This document shows positions 8,927 through 17,855 of a stretch of 64,000 bases of DNA, one piece after another; the first letter of the stretch is position 1, and each line of letters begins with the position of its first letter. The notes under the pieces were generated by a model. It was not told where the DNA came from. It ran no database searches and saw nothing but the letters and a program-made list of their open reading frames with translations. Source of the DNA: Mycolicibacter minnesotensis (GTDB lineage: Bacteria > Actinomycetota > Actinomycetes > Mycobacteriales > Mycobacteriaceae); NCBI RefSeq assembly GCF_010731755.1, contig NZ_AP022589.1:310001-374000 (forward strand), read 5' to 3'. The translations under genes and the position numbers were made by a program.

Positions 8927-9616
8927 CTACTCCCCCAGCAGATCCGGGCGACGTTCGCGGGTCCGCTCCAGAGCAGCCTGGTGGCGCCAGGCGTTGATCC
9001 GGGCATGGTCACCGGAGAGCAGCACCTCGGGCACATCCAATCCGCGCCAGCTTGGCGGTCGGGTGTAGCTCGGACCCTCCAGCAGTCCTTCGCGATCCGG
9101 CGAATGCGAGTCGTCGCGCTGCGATGCCGGGTTGCCGAGCACACCGGGCATCAGCCGCAGCACAGCCTCCAACATCACCAAGACCGCGGGCTCACCGCCG
9201 GCCAGCACATAGTCGCCGATCGACACCTCCTCGACCCGCATGCGGCGCGCGGCATCGTCGGCCACGCGCTGGTCGATCCCCTCATAGCGACCGCAGGCGA
9301 ACACCAGGTGTTCCTCGTGACTCCAGCGTTGCGCTGTGGCCTGGTCGAAGAGCGTTCCGGCCGGGGTCGGAACTATGAGAACTGTTTTCTCCGAACAGAT
9401 TTCATCGAGCGCTTCGCCCCACACCGGCGCCTTCATCACCATTCCGGGTCCGCCGCCATACGGCGTGTCGTCCACCGAGCGATGCACGTCGTGGGTCCAA
9501 CTCCGCAGATCGTGAACACCCAGTTCGACAAGCCCGGTCTCTATCGCCTTGCCAGGCAGGGACTGCCTGATCGGGTCCAGGTAGGCCGGAAAGATCGTCA
9601 GGACATCAACTCTCAC
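8927..9616 (-). CDS. trmD: tRNA (guanine-37-N1)-methyltransferase TrmD
   Basis: TrmD methylates G37 of tRNAs, which prevents +1 frameshifting. It uses a knotted SPOUT fold and works as a dimer. The 229-residue protein starts [19 protein letters not shown]. It contains the hallmark segments [26 protein letters not shown] and [13 protein letters not shown], and the C-terminal DNA/RNA-binding helices with [13 protein letters not shown]. It lies 7 bp after rimM in the conserved rpsP-khpA-rimM-trmD operon. Confidence 0.96.
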   Translation of the reverse strand: MRVDVLTIFPAYLDPIRQSLPGKAIETGLVELGVHDLRSWTHDVHRSVDDTPYGGGPGMVMKAPVWGEALDEICSEKTVLIVPTPAGTLFDQATAQRWSHEEHLVFACGRYEGIDQRVADDAARRMRVEEVSIGDYVLAGGEPAVLVMLEAVLRLMPGVLGNPASQRDDSHSPDREGLLEGPSYTRPPSWRGLDVPEVLLSGDHARINAWRHQAALERTRERRPDLLGE

Positions 9617-9623
9617 GCGACGC

Positions 9624-10145
9624 CTATCCCTCCAGATCGAGCAGACCCTCAGGCGGGTCGATCACCACAGCACCGTCGGCCAGCGACACCGACGGCACGA
9701 ATGCGGCGATGAAAGGCACCAACAGTTCTCGCCCATCGGTTCGCTTGATCGCGAGCAATTCCCCGGCTGCGGTGTGCAACACCTCAGTGACCGTGCCCAT
9801 CGGCTCCCCCGCCGTGCTGCGCACTGCGAGGCCCTCGAGCTGATGGTCGTAGTAGGTGTCTGGCTCGGCGATCGGCGGCAGATCTGCGGAATCGACCACG
9901 AACAGACTGCCGCGCAGCGCGTCGGCGCCGTCACGATCACCGACACCGACGAGCCGCACCAGCAGACGCGCACCGTGCGGGCGCGCCGCCTCGATGACGT
10001 AGTCGCGCTGCGGCACGCCGGATTTACGGGCGTGCAGCGTGGCGCCCCGGGCGAACCGGAGTTCGGGATCGTCGGTCCGGACATCGACGACGAGCTCGCC
10101 GCCGATGCCATGGGCTTTGACCACACGCCCGACCGTCAGCTCCAT
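9624..10145 (-). CDS. rimM: 16S rRNA processing protein RimM
   Basis: RimM helps mature the 30S head and binds S19. The 173-residue protein has the N-terminal RimM domain ([20 protein letters not shown]) and a C-terminal PRC-barrel ([13 protein letters not shown], then [32 protein letters not shown]). Its neighbours in the same direction are khpA and trmD, as in most bacteria. Confidence 0.95.
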   Translation of the reverse strand: MELTVGRVVKAHGIGGELVVDVRTDDPELRFARGATLHARKSGVPQRDYVIEAARPHGARLLVRLVGVGDRDGADALRGSLFVVDSADLPPIAEPDTYYDHQLEGLAVRSTAGEPMGTVTEVLHTAAGELLAIKRTDGRELLVPFIAAFVPSVSLADGAVVIDPPEGLLDLEG

Positions 10146-10156
10146 GAGCCGCTCAA

Positions 10157-10399
10157 CTACCGGTCGGTGTCCACCACGTCCACGCGGATTCCACGTCCGC
10201 CGATACCGGCGACGAGGGTGCGCAACGCAGTGGCGGTGCGACCACCCCGACCGATCACCTTGCCCAGATCCTCGGGATGTACGTGCACCTCGACAGTGCG
10301 GCCACGACGATTGGTCACCATGTCCACCCGTACATCATCGGGATTGTCGACGATGCCGCGCACCAAGTGCTCGACGGCGTCCGCCACCACTGCACTCAT
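10157..10399 (-). CDS. khpA: KH-domain RNA-binding protein KhpA
   Basis: This 80-residue single KH domain is the KhpA family (Rv2908c). The GxxG loop is IGRGGRTA, preceded by [13 protein letters not shown]. In other Gram-positive bacteria KhpA pairs with KhpB and binds small RNAs and mRNAs. The gene lies 8 bp after rpsP and 11 bp before rimM, so it belongs to the ribosome-maturation operon. Confidence 0.93.
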   Translation of the reverse strand: MSAVVADAVEHLVRGIVDNPDDVRVDMVTNRRGRTVEVHVHPEDLGKVIGRGGRTATALRTLVAGIGGRGIRVDVVDTDR

Positions 10400-10407
10400 G
10401 GCCGCGA

Positions 10408-10902
10408 TCAGCTCTCGGTGGCCGGCTCGGCGGCCTCAGCAGCGGGAGCCTCGGCAGCGGCTTCCTCGGCGGGTGCCTCAGCCTTGTCGGCCGCCTGCTC
10501 AGCCTTCTTTGCCGGCGCCTTCTTCTTCTTGGCGGTGGTGGCCTCGGCGGTCGGACCACCCTCGGCCTCGGCCAGCGCGGCGTTGAACAGCTCCAGCTTG
10601 CTCGGCTTGGCCGGCTTGACCTTCAGGCGACCCTCAGCACCGGGCAGGCCCTTGAACTTCTGCCAGTCACCGGTGATCTTCAGCAGCTTGAGCACCGGCT
10701 CGGTGGGCTGGGCACCGACCGACAGCCAGTACTGGGCGCGCTCCGAGTCGATCTCGATCAGGCTGGGCTCTTCCTTCGGGTGGTAGCGGCCGATGACCTC
10801 GATGGAACGGCCGTCCCGGCGGCTGCGGGCGTCGGCGATCGCAATGCGGTACTGCGGGTTGCGGATCTTGCCGAGGCGGGTGAGCTTGATCTTGACAGCC
10901 AT
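10408..10902 (-). CDS. rpsP: 30S ribosomal protein S16 with long C-terminal extension
   Basis: The first 85 or so residues are canonical S16: [19 protein letters not shown], then [18 protein letters not shown] and [16 protein letters not shown]. The remaining 80 residues form a low-complexity Ala/Glu/Lys/Pro extension (for example [15 protein letters not shown]), unlike the compact S16 of E. coli (82 residues). Such tails are usual in mycobacteria. The gene heads the rpsP-khpA-rimM-trmD operon, and a candidate promoter lies about 120 bp upstream. Confidence 0.96.
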   Translation of the reverse strand: MAVKIKLTRLGKIRNPQYRIAIADARSRRDGRSIEVIGRYHPKEEPSLIEIDSERAQYWLSVGAQPTEPVLKLLKITGDWQKFKGLPGAEGRLKVKPAKPSKLELFNAALAEAEGGPTAEATTAKKKKAPAKKAEQAADKAEAPAEEAAAEAPAAEAAEPATES

Positions 10903-11022
10903 GAATCACTCCTGGGGTAGCACGCTGCAATTCAGCGACCGGGGCGGATTTGCCCCATCCGGTTTTGCCTCGCGTGTTGCGCCGCGGCCGCGCAGCCGTA
11001 GTCGCGCGGCGGACAGCCGCCT

Positions 11023-11028
11023 ATTGTG
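11023..11028 (-). promoter_or_regulatory. Candidate -10 element of the rpsP operon
   Basis: The minus strand reads TCTGGCACAAT, with the -10-like hexamer CACAAT at these bases. It is identical over 11 nt to the element upstream of rplS. A good -35 was not found (TTCTGC at 18 nt is weak), so an extended -10 type is likely. Confidence 0.4.
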
Positions 11029-11058
11029 CCAGAACCGGACCGGTCAGCAGAAATCGGC

Positions 11059-11478
11059 TCAAGGCAGCTTCTCGAAGCACTTGATCTCGCAACGCCGGCT
11101 CATCCGCCAACCCTGGGCGGTACGGACGAACTCGTCGTCGTACCACAGACCCAACAGCATGGTGGCCGGCGTCTCACCGCCGAATACCATCGGGTTGAAG
11201 CAGAAAGTGCGCGCGGTGGCGCTGTCGCCATCCACCCGAATCGACGGAAGGCCCAGCATGTGGGCGTAACTCGGGAAATTCGGCAGCACCTCAGCCAACC
11301 AGGCCTTGACCTGAGGGAAGCGGCCGTCGATGCCACCCATGGCGCGGTAGTCGATGTAGGCGTCCGCGGTGAAGACGGCATCCAGACCGTCGAAGTCGCG
11401 GGTGTCGATCGCGGTCGAGTAGTCGACCAGCAGTTGCTGGATCTCCCAACGGTCCGAAATCTCTTGTTGGCTCAGCAT
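11059..11478 (-). CDS. SnoaL-like / nuclear transport factor 2-fold protein
   Basis: This 139-residue protein begins MLSQQEISDRWEIQQLLVDY, typical of the SnoaL_4 branch of NTF2-like proteins (Rv2910c position). An Asp-rich helix DYSTAIDTRDFDGLDAVFTA and an aromatic core (YRAMGG, LGLWYDDEFVR) fit the cone-shaped fold. No catalytic function can be assigned. I chose ATG 11478. An earlier in-frame ATG at 11517 would overlap the divergent dacB2 start. Confidence 0.8.
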   Translation of the reverse strand: MLSQQEISDRWEIQQLLVDYSTAIDTRDFDGLDAVFTADAYIDYRAMGGIDGRFPQVKAWLAEVLPNFPSYAHMLGLPSIRVDGDSATARTFCFNPMVFGGETPATMLLGLWYDDEFVRTAQGWRMSRRCEIKCFEKLP

Positions 11479-11515
11479 TACTCGATTCAACACCACGCCG
11501 GTAAGGTAAGCCGCC

Positions 11516-12385
11516 ATGCGGAAAATCTTGGCCGCAATCGCGGCTCTGGCGACCGTGTTCGCCGCTCCGGCCCTGACCGCCTACGCCGATGCCGCGCAAC
11601 CGGTCGGCTCGGCACCTATACCGGCTGGCCCCGCCCCGAACTGGCTGATCGCCGACCTGGATTCCGGGCAGATTCTGGCCGAGCAGAACGGTTACGCGGC
11701 CACACCCCCGGCCAGCACGATCAAAGTCCTGCTGGCATTGGTGGCCCTCGATGAGCTCAGCCTGGACGACACCACGGTCGCCACGGCCGCCGACACCCAG
11801 GTGGAGTGCAACTGCGTCGGGGTCAAGCCCGGCCACAGCTATACCGCGCGTCAGCTGCTGGAAGGCCTGTTGCTGGTGTCGGGTAACGACGCGGCCAACG
11901 CCCTGGCGGACATGCTCGGCGGGCCCGCGGTGGCCGTGGAGAAGATGAACGCCAAGGCCGCCGCGGTGGGCGCCACCGATACCCATGCCAGCACCCCGTC
12001 GGGATTGGACGGCCCGGGTGGCCCCGGCGCGAGTACGCCACACGACCTGGCCGCGATCTTCCGGGCGGCCATGGCCAATCCGGTCTTCGCCGCGATCACC
12101 GCACAACCGTCGGCGGCGTTCCCGACCGATTCCGGCGAACGTCCAATCGTGAACATGAACGAGCTGCTGGCGCGCTATCCGGGGGCCTTCGGCGGAAAGA
12201 CCGGCTTCACCGATGCGGCCCGCAAGACCTACGTCGGTGGGGCCGCACGCGATGGCCGACGACTGGTGGTCGCGATGATGTACGGCCTCATCCACGAGGG
12301 TGGGCCGACGTACTGGGACCAGGCGAGCGCACTGTTGGACTGGGGTTTTGCGCAGGGGCCGATGTCGAGCGTAGGCAGCCTGTAG
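11516..12385 (+). CDS. dacB2: D-alanyl-D-alanine carboxypeptidase DacB2
   Basis: This 289-residue secreted penicillin-binding protein trims the terminal D-Ala of peptidoglycan stem peptides. A signal peptide (RKILAAIAALATVFAAPALT) is followed by the three active-site motifs: SxxK as STIK near residue 69, SGN in LLVSGNDAAN near 120, and KTG in GGKTGFTDAARKT near 227. It corresponds to Rv2911. The start lies only 37 bp from the start of the divergent SnoaL-like gene, so both promoters must be compact or overlap. Confidence 0.93.
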   Translation: MRKILAAIAALATVFAAPALTAYADAAQPVGSAPIPAGPAPNWLIADLDSGQILAEQNGYAATPPASTIKVLLALVALDELSLDDTTVATAADTQVECNCVGVKPGHSYTARQLLEGLLLVSGNDAANALADMLGGPAVAVEKMNAKAAAVGATDTHASTPSGLDGPGGPGASTPHDLAAIFRAAMANPVFAAITAQPSAAFPTDSGERPIVNMNELLARYPGAFGGKTGFTDAARKTYVGGAARDGRRLVVAMMYGLIHEGGPTYWDQASALLDWGFAQGPMSSVGSL

Positions 12386-12396
12386 GCCGAGCATCA

Positions 12397-12454
12397 CCGA
12401 ACGTGTAATCAGCACGAAAAATCGCCGGAAATATCGCGCTGTGTGCACGTTCGG
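12397..12454. repeat. Dispersed palindromic element, copy A
   Basis: This 58-bp imperfect inverted repeat lies between the convergent dacB2 and amidohydrolase genes. The arms are CCGAACGTG and CACGTTCGG, with further inner pairing (CAGCACGA against CGCGCTG). Copies B (33584) and C (59847) share the ends. Confidence 0.6.
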
Positions 12455-12466
12455 CGCTGATTCCCC

Positions 12467-13546
12467 TCAGTACACGCGGCCGCGCAGAATCACCAGGTCG
12501 GGACGCCCGAGCACCTCCGGGCCGCCGCGCGGGTCGTCGGCGAAACACACCGCGTCGGCCGGGGCGCCCTGCTCCAGCGCCGGTGCACCCAACCAGCGTC
12601 GGGCATCCCAACAGGCTGCACCCAGCGCTTCGGTCGCACTGAGGCCGACCCCGGTCAGTGCCTGGACCTCGTCGGCGATGCGGCCGTGGGCCACCATGCC
12701 CCCGGCGTCGGTGCCGGCATAGATCGGCACCCCGGCCTCTCGAGCGGCGCCGATCCGTGATCGGCAGCTGGCATGCAGGGCGCGCATGTGTGCGGCGTAG
12801 GTCGGGTACTTGGCGGCCGAGTCGGCGATGCCGGGGAAATTGTCGATGTTGATCAGAGTCGGCACCAAGGACGTGCCATTGGCCAGCATCAGCTCGATGA
12901 TGTCGTCGGTGATGCCGGTGCCGTGCTCGATGCAGTCGATGCCGGCGTTGATCAGACCAGGCAGTGCATCCTCGCCGAAGACGTGCGCGGTCACCCTGGC
13001 ACCGTGGGCATGAGCGGTGTCGATGGCGACCTTCAGCACTTCATCGGACCACAACGGCGCCAGGTCACCGACACTGCGATCGATCCAATCCCCCACCAGC
13101 TTGACCCAGCCATCGCCGCGAACCGCTTGCTGGGCAACAGCTTCGGGAAGCGACGCCTCGTCATCGACGTTGACCGGCAACCCGGGGATGTAGCGCTTGG
13201 TACGGGCCAGATGCCGCCCGGCGCGGATGATGCGGGGCAGCTCGACACGGTTGTCGAACTCTCGGGTGTCCACCGGCGAGCCCGCGTCGCGAATCAACAG
13301 CACTCCGGCCCTGCGTTCGGTCTCGGCCTGGCGCACCGCCTCGTCGCTGGAGACCGGGCCGCCAGGCCCGATCCCGACGTGGCAGTGCGCGTCGACCAGG
13401 CCTGGAAGTATCCAACCGCCGGAGAACACGGTCTCAGCACCGTCGACGGGCTCGATGCTGAGGGTGCCGTCGACGATCCAGAACTCCACCGCCTCTTCGT
13501 CAGGCAGTGAGCGGCCTTGCAGATGAAGGGGGCCGTGCAGCGCCAA
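12467..13546 (-). CDS. Metal-dependent amidohydrolase
   Basis: This 359-residue protein belongs to the amidohydrolase superfamily (imidazolonepropionase/prolidase-like branch, Rv2915c position). Metal ligands visible are HxH in LVDAHCHVG near residue 53, the Lys in GWVKLVG, His in VTAHVFGED, His in CIEHGTG, and Asp in YAGTDAGG. The N-terminal and C-terminal pieces form the small beta-sandwich (FSGGWILPG; LVILRGRVY). The substrate is unknown. It starts 2 bp after the ffh stop, so it probably rides on the ffh transcript. Confidence 0.87.
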   Translation of the reverse strand: MALHGPLHLQGRSLPDEEAVEFWIVDGTLSIEPVDGAETVFSGGWILPGLVDAHCHVGIGPGGPVSSDEAVRQAETERRAGVLLIRDAGSPVDTREFDNRVELPRIIRAGRHLARTKRYIPGLPVNVDDEASLPEAVAQQAVRGDGWVKLVGDWIDRSVGDLAPLWSDEVLKVAIDTAHAHGARVTAHVFGEDALPGLINAGIDCIEHGTGITDDIIELMLANGTSLVPTLINIDNFPGIADSAAKYPTYAAHMRALHASCRSRIGAAREAGVPIYAGTDAGGMVAHGRIADEVQALTGVGLSATEALGAACWDARRWLGAPALEQGAPADAVCFADDPRGGPEVLGRPDLVILRGRVY

Positions 13547-13548
13547 AA

Positions 13549-15108
13549 TTACTTCTGTCCGGGGAAATTCAGCTTGGACAGGTCGAAGTCGGCAAGCCCG
13601 GGCGGCAGTTCGTTGAGGCCCTCGGGCAGCTGTGACAGATCGGGAAATCCGGCCGGCATCCCGGGACCACCGGGCCCGAACAGGCCCCGCACCTTCGGCG
13701 GTGTCGGGCCGCGGCCCTTGCCCTTCTTGCCGGATTTGCCCTTCGGCTTACGGCTGGCGCTCTTGCGGCCCAGCCCCGGCAAGCCCAGGCCGCCCATCAT
13801 CGACGACATCATCTTTCGGGCCTCGAAGAACCGGTCGACGAGCTGATTGACTTCCGAAACGCTCACGCCCGAACCGTTGGCGATGCGCAGCCGCCGGGAG
13901 GCGTTGATGATCTTCGGGTCGGCGCGCTCTGCCGGCGTCATACCCCGAATGATGGCCTGCAGGCGATCCAGCTGACTGTCGTCGACGGCCGCCAGCGCGT
14001 CCTTCATCTGACCGGCACCGGGCAACATTCCCAACAGGTTGCCGATCGGACCCATCTTGCGGATCGCCAGCATCTGCTCGAGGAAGTCCTCCAAAGTGAG
14101 CTCGCCGGAACCGATCTTGGCCGCTGCTTCCTCTGCCTTGCGGGCGTCGAAGACCTGCTCGGCCTGCTCGATAAGGCTGAGAACATCACCCATGCCCAGG
14201 ATTCGGCCGGCCATCCGATCGGGATGGAAGACATCGAAGTCTTCCAACTTCTCACCGGTGGACGCGAACAGGATGGGCGCGCCGGTGACTTCCCGCACCG
14301 ACAGCGCCGCGCCACCGCGGGCGTCGCCGTCCAGCTTGGTCAGCACGACGCCGGTGAAGCCCACACCTTCGCGGAACGCATCGGCGGTGGTGACGGCGTC
14401 CTGACCGATCATGGCGTCCAGGACGAACAGCACCTCGTCGGGCTGGACCGCGTCGCGGATGGCGGCAGCCTGGGCCATCATCTCCTCGTCGATACCCAGA
14501 CGCCCGGCGGTGTCGACGACGACGACATCGAAGTGCTTGGCCTTCGCTTCGGCCAGACCAGCAGCGGCCACGGCAACCGGGTCGCCGGGGGCATCCGTGC
14601 CGCCGGCGACGGAAGTGCCCGGATGCGGGGCGAACACAGCCACTCCAGCACGCTCACCGACGACCTGGAGCTGATTGACCGCGCCAGGGCGTTGCAGGTC
14701 ACATGCCACCAGCAGCGGTGTGTGCCCCTGGCCGCGCAGCCAGGTGGCCAGTTTCCCGGCCAGCGTGGTCTTTCCCGCCCCCTGCAGACCGGCGAGCATG
14801 ACGACCGTCGGCGGGGTCTTGGCGAACACCAGCTGGCGGGTCTGCCCACCGAGGATGCCGACAAGTTCCTCGTTGACGATCTTGACGACCTGCTGGGCCG
14901 GGTTGAGCGCCCCGGAGACCTCGGCACCTTTGGCTCGGTCCTTGATCCGTCCGATGAACGCCCGCACCACCGGTAGCGATACGTCGGCCTCCAGCAGGGC
15001 CAGCCGGATCTCCCGGGCGGTGGCGTCGATGTCGGCGTCGGTGAGACGACCCTTACTGCGCAGCCCCTGCAGGGCCCCGGTCAACCGGTCGGAGAGCGAT
15101 TCAAACAC
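13549..15108 (-). CDS. ffh: Signal recognition particle protein Ffh
   Basis: Ffh binds 4.5S RNA and signal sequences and docks with FtsY to deliver nascent membrane proteins. The 519-residue protein has the N domain, the G domain with GLQGAGKTTLAGKLA near residue 105, DTAGRLGIDEEMM and TKLDGDARGG, and a Met-rich M domain (DFLEQMLAIRKMGP; MMSSMMGG). A Lys/Gly/Pro tail of about 60 residues (SASRKPKGKSGKKGKG) follows, as in other actinobacteria. The partner receptor FtsY is in the same window at 27967-29232. Confidence 0.96.
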   Translation of the reverse strand: MFESLSDRLTGALQGLRSKGRLTDADIDATAREIRLALLEADVSLPVVRAFIGRIKDRAKGAEVSGALNPAQQVVKIVNEELVGILGGQTRQLVFAKTPPTVVMLAGLQGAGKTTLAGKLATWLRGQGHTPLLVACDLQRPGAVNQLQVVGERAGVAVFAPHPGTSVAGGTDAPGDPVAVAAAGLAEAKAKHFDVVVVDTAGRLGIDEEMMAQAAAIRDAVQPDEVLFVLDAMIGQDAVTTADAFREGVGFTGVVLTKLDGDARGGAALSVREVTGAPILFASTGEKLEDFDVFHPDRMAGRILGMGDVLSLIEQAEQVFDARKAEEAAAKIGSGELTLEDFLEQMLAIRKMGPIGNLLGMLPGAGQMKDALAAVDDSQLDRLQAIIRGMTPAERADPKIINASRRLRIANGSGVSVSEVNQLVDRFFEARKMMSSMMGGLGLPGLGRKSASRKPKGKSGKKGKGRGPTPPKVRGLFGPGGPGMPAGFPDLSQLPEGLNELPPGLADFDLSKLNFPGQK

Positions 15109-15466
15109 GTCGCCAGCCTATATGCGGCCACCCAACCCGCGGGCAGGCCGACGTGACACGACACGGCATCGGGTTCGCGGACCCCGGACACCGGACCACC
15201 CCAGGACAGCCTGGCAGGGCACCTTCTCGACAGCCAATTGTAACGGCCACGTTAGATCAATTGCACAGTTAATGCAGCAATTCCCTACCGTTAATCGGTT
15301 GTTTCGGACCATTCACAGTGAATGCACATCCGTTAAGGATTCACACCCAACCGCTAAGTAATTGTTACCAACCACGGTGTGGGCTCATGTTTCTGCCAGG
15401 CTTTGCCCATCGAAGCCAGCACGCCGGATAACCAATGACGGGACCGGCCACTTGCGAGGAGGACGC
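15109..15466. other. AT-richer intergenic region between ffh and the PE gene
   Basis: This 358-bp divergent region has an AT-richer core (about 15225-15385), unlike its surroundings. It holds a perfect palindrome at 15311-15323 and repeated TTAA-containing words (CCGTTAA at two places, CAGTTAA, GCTAAG). It presumably holds the PE/PPE promoter. No coding sequence is apparent. Confidence 0.5.
15311..15323. promoter_or_regulatory. Perfect 13-bp palindrome upstream of the PE gene
   Basis: ATTCAC-A-GTGAAT is a perfect inverted repeat about 145 bp before the PE start, within the AT-richer tract. It could be an operator. No cognate regulator is evident. Confidence 0.3.
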
Positions 15467-16309
15467 ATGTCATTTGTTAAGGCTCTCCCCGAAGCCATGA
15501 CCAACGCCGCAGGGCAATTGGCAGGTATCGGTGAAGCGCTGGCTACTGAGAATGGTGCCGCAGCGATCCCGACCACTGTTATTGCCCCCGCCGGTTTGGA
15601 CCCGGTGTCGGCACTGCAGGCCGGGGTGTTCACGACTTACGGGACGCTTTACCAGTCGATCAGCGAGCAGGCCGCCGCCGTGCACCAGCAGCTGGTCCAG
15701 GTGCTCGGCCTCAACGCCAGTGCTTACAACACTGCCGAGGCCACCAACCAGGCCACCGCCCAGGCCGACTCGGTAATGGACTGGATCTTGCACACCTTGC
15801 TCGGTGTTCCGACTTCGGGCAGCAGCTCCATTTTGTCGAGCAACGGGGCCAACCTCGCCAATATCGGCTTGGGCAACTGGGCCTCGGCAGGTTCGGCAAT
15901 CCTGGGGCTGGCCGGTGGTGGTCTGCTCGACTTCCCGGAGGAGATCGCCGCCGAAGGCGCCGCGGGCCTCGTGGGGTACGAAGCACCCGTGTACACCCCG
16001 ATTGGCGCAATGCCCGTGGCGGCCGGCATGGCGCAGGCCACCACCGTCGGCGCCCTGTCTGCGCCGCCCGCCTGGGCCGCTGAGACCGCGGCAGCCTCGG
16101 CAGCCACCAACGCTGCGGGGCCCGGCCGTTTGGCCGCAGCAGCAGCGGCGAGCAGCGTGGTTGCCCCGCACGGCATGTCTGGCATGCCCGCCATGGGGGC
16201 CGTGCCGGCAGCCATGGCCGCCGCCGGAGCCGGCCACGCGGCCGGAAGGTTCGGCGCCCCGCGCTACGGCGTCAAGCACACCGTCATGCCCAAGCCCAAG
16301 GCCGTTTAG
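15467..16309 (+). CDS. PE protein with a PPE-SVP-type C-terminal domain
   Basis: The start ATG 15467 follows a good ribosome site (GAGGAGG at 15456-15462) and gives 280 residues. Residues 1 to about 93 are a PE domain: MSFVKALPEAMTNAAGQLAG, then VSALQAGVFTTYGTLYQ and an N/Q/A-rich helix. The C-terminal third resembles the tail of PPE-SVP proteins: VGALSAPPAWAAE matches the G-x-x-S-V-P-x-x-W motif with Ala for Val, and the end APRYGVKHTVMPKPKAV matches the tail of the adjacent PPE. The frame is open upstream to 15362, but that part is not PE-like. It is probably exported with the PPE partner by a type VII (ESX) system. Confidence 0.88.
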   Translation: MSFVKALPEAMTNAAGQLAGIGEALATENGAAAIPTTVIAPAGLDPVSALQAGVFTTYGTLYQSISEQAAAVHQQLVQVLGLNASAYNTAEATNQATAQADSVMDWILHTLLGVPTSGSSSILSSNGANLANIGLGNWASAGSAILGLAGGGLLDFPEEIAAEGAAGLVGYEAPVYTPIGAMPVAAGMAQATTVGALSAPPAWAAETAAASAATNAAGPGRLAAAAAASSVVAPHGMSGMPAMGAVPAAMAAAGAGHAAGRFGAPRYGVKHTVMPKPKAV

Positions 16310-16345
16310 CAAACCTGCCCCACCGACGAGAATGGGATTACGTAT

Positions 16346-17533
16346 ATGTCTTTTGATTTCGGAGCGTTACCCCCGGAGGTCGTCTCGACCTGGATGTACA
16401 CCGGAGCAGGTTCTGCACCCATGATGTCGGCTGCGGGAGCCTGGAGCAGCCTGGCCGCTGAGCTGGAGACATCGGCGGCATCGGCCCAACTGGTGATCGC
16501 CGAGCTGGTCGGCGCAGACTGGACCGGTCCTGCGTCGGCAGCGATGGTCAGCGCCGTCGAGCCCTATCTGACCTGGTTGCAGACCACTGCGACGGCTGCC
16601 TTCCAGGCCAGCGCCCAGGCGATGGCCTCAGCGGGAGCGTTCGAAGCCGCCCGCGCGTCCGTCGTGCCTCCGCCGGTGATCGCCGCGAACCGGGCACAAC
16701 TGGCCGCCCTCGTCGCGACGAACTTCCTGGGCATCAACACCCCGGCGATTCTGGCCACCGAAGCCCACTATCTGGAGATGTGGGCGCAGGACACCATGGC
16801 CATGCTCGGCTACACCACCGCATCCTCCAGCGCCTCGGCGCTGACCCCGGTGGCTCCGGCACCCCAGACCAGCAACCTGGCCGGCGCGGCGCTCGCCACT
16901 GCCGGCTCTGCCAGCGGTGGGGTTCAGCAGGAGTTGACTCACACTCTCGGATCGCTGCAGGGCGTCCTGTCGGGGCTCTCCTCGCCCTTTGCGGGGGCGG
17001 CCGACGCAACGGGCGGCCTGGTGAATGCGGCCGACCTGTTTATGGGCACTCCCCTGTTCGCCAATATCATCAACGGCGGCGTGAACACCGCGGCCTGGTT
17101 CGTCTGCACCGCCATCCCGACAGCGGTATCGCTGGGCCACACCCTGGCCCTGGCCCCCGCTGCGGCCCTGGCATCCGACGTCACCGGCGTCGACGGCCTT
17201 GCGGCCGGCCTGGGCTCCGGCGTCCTGGCCGGTATGACACAACCGGTAGGAGCTCTGGCCTCCGCCGGGACACCGGTACTGGCCGGACTCGGTCAGTCCG
17301 CAACGATGGGTGGCATGTCGGTACCGGCCGGCTGGTCGTCTGCGGCGGGCGCTCAGCTCGCAGCGTCGACGGGTTCTGGTTGGACCGTGGCCGCGGAAGA
17401 GGCGACGGGCATGGGTGCCGCGCCGGCCGCCGGAATGGCGCCGGTGGGAGCGGGCGCAGGACGCTCCGGCGGCTCCGGCGGCCCGCGCTACGGTTTCCGT
17501 CCTACGGTAATGCCGAAACAGGTGGTGGTGTAA
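16346..17533 (+). CDS. PPE family protein, SVP subgroup
   Basis: This 395-residue PPE protein has ALPPE at residues 7-11, the WxG turn (W59-T-G61) that pairs with the PE YxxxD/E export signal, and a helical PPE domain to about residue 175. A low-complexity middle precedes the SVP motif GGMSVPAGW and the conserved end GGPRYGFRPTVMPK. It follows the PE gene by 36 bp, the normal PE-PPE operon layout for a heterodimeric ESX substrate. It is absent from this position in M. tuberculosis. Its 3' end overlaps a convergent small gene by 32 bp. Confidence 0.92.
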   Translation: MSFDFGALPPEVVSTWMYTGAGSAPMMSAAGAWSSLAAELETSAASAQLVIAELVGADWTGPASAAMVSAVEPYLTWLQTTATAAFQASAQAMASAGAFEAARASVVPPPVIAANRAQLAALVATNFLGINTPAILATEAHYLEMWAQDTMAMLGYTTASSSASALTPVAPAPQTSNLAGAALATAGSASGGVQQELTHTLGSLQGVLSGLSSPFAGAADATGGLVNAADLFMGTPLFANIINGGVNTAAWFVCTAIPTAVSLGHTLALAPAAALASDVTGVDGLAAGLGSGVLAGMTQPVGALASAGTPVLAGLGQSATMGGMSVPAGWSSAAGAQLAASTGSGWTVAAEEATGMGAAPAAGMAPVGAGAGRSGGSGGPRYGFRPTVMPKQVVV

Positions 17534-17855
17534 CAAAATTCGGTGCGCCCTCCTGAGGGTCGCCGGCGACGACGGGAGCCCCGTCGAGCCGGACCTCAGG
17601 GGGGCGTACTGCATTTCTGCGACGGTCGCCGGGGCACGTGCGGCCACGAATGCATCCACAGTTGAGGCCGATGATGCAGGCCTCCGGCTTAACGGGTGCC
17701 ACGCCCGGCGCCGACGCTACGCCGCCTACCGGAACAGGCGCCGCCGCCGCGATGCCGGCCATCTCGGCGCCGGTGAGCTGAACAGTCAGGGCCACCCCTA
17801 CCGTGCCCAACAACGCGGCCGTCATCCTGCCGAACTGTGTCATCACCATCGCCAT
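17502..17855 (-). CDS. Small secreted protein with four-cysteine motif
   Basis: This 117-residue protein has a credible Sec signal peptide (MTAALLGTVGVALTVQL, cleavage near AAAAP). The short mature region has a Cys cluster C-x5-C-x-C-x5-C (EACIIGLNCGCIRGRTC), then a Pro/basic tail. No enzymatic family is recognised. The Cys pattern resembles short mycobacterial exported hypotheticals. Its stop lies inside the end of the convergent PPE gene (32-bp overlap). Four phased CGAAACAT repeats lie just upstream of its start. Coding status is likely but not certain. Confidence 0.5.
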   Translation of the reverse strand: MAMVMTQFGRMTAALLGTVGVALTVQLTGAEMAGIAAAAPVPVGGVASAPGVAPVKPEACIIGLNCGCIRGRTCPGDRRRNAVRPPEVRLDGAPVVAGDPQEGAPNFVTPPPVSALP

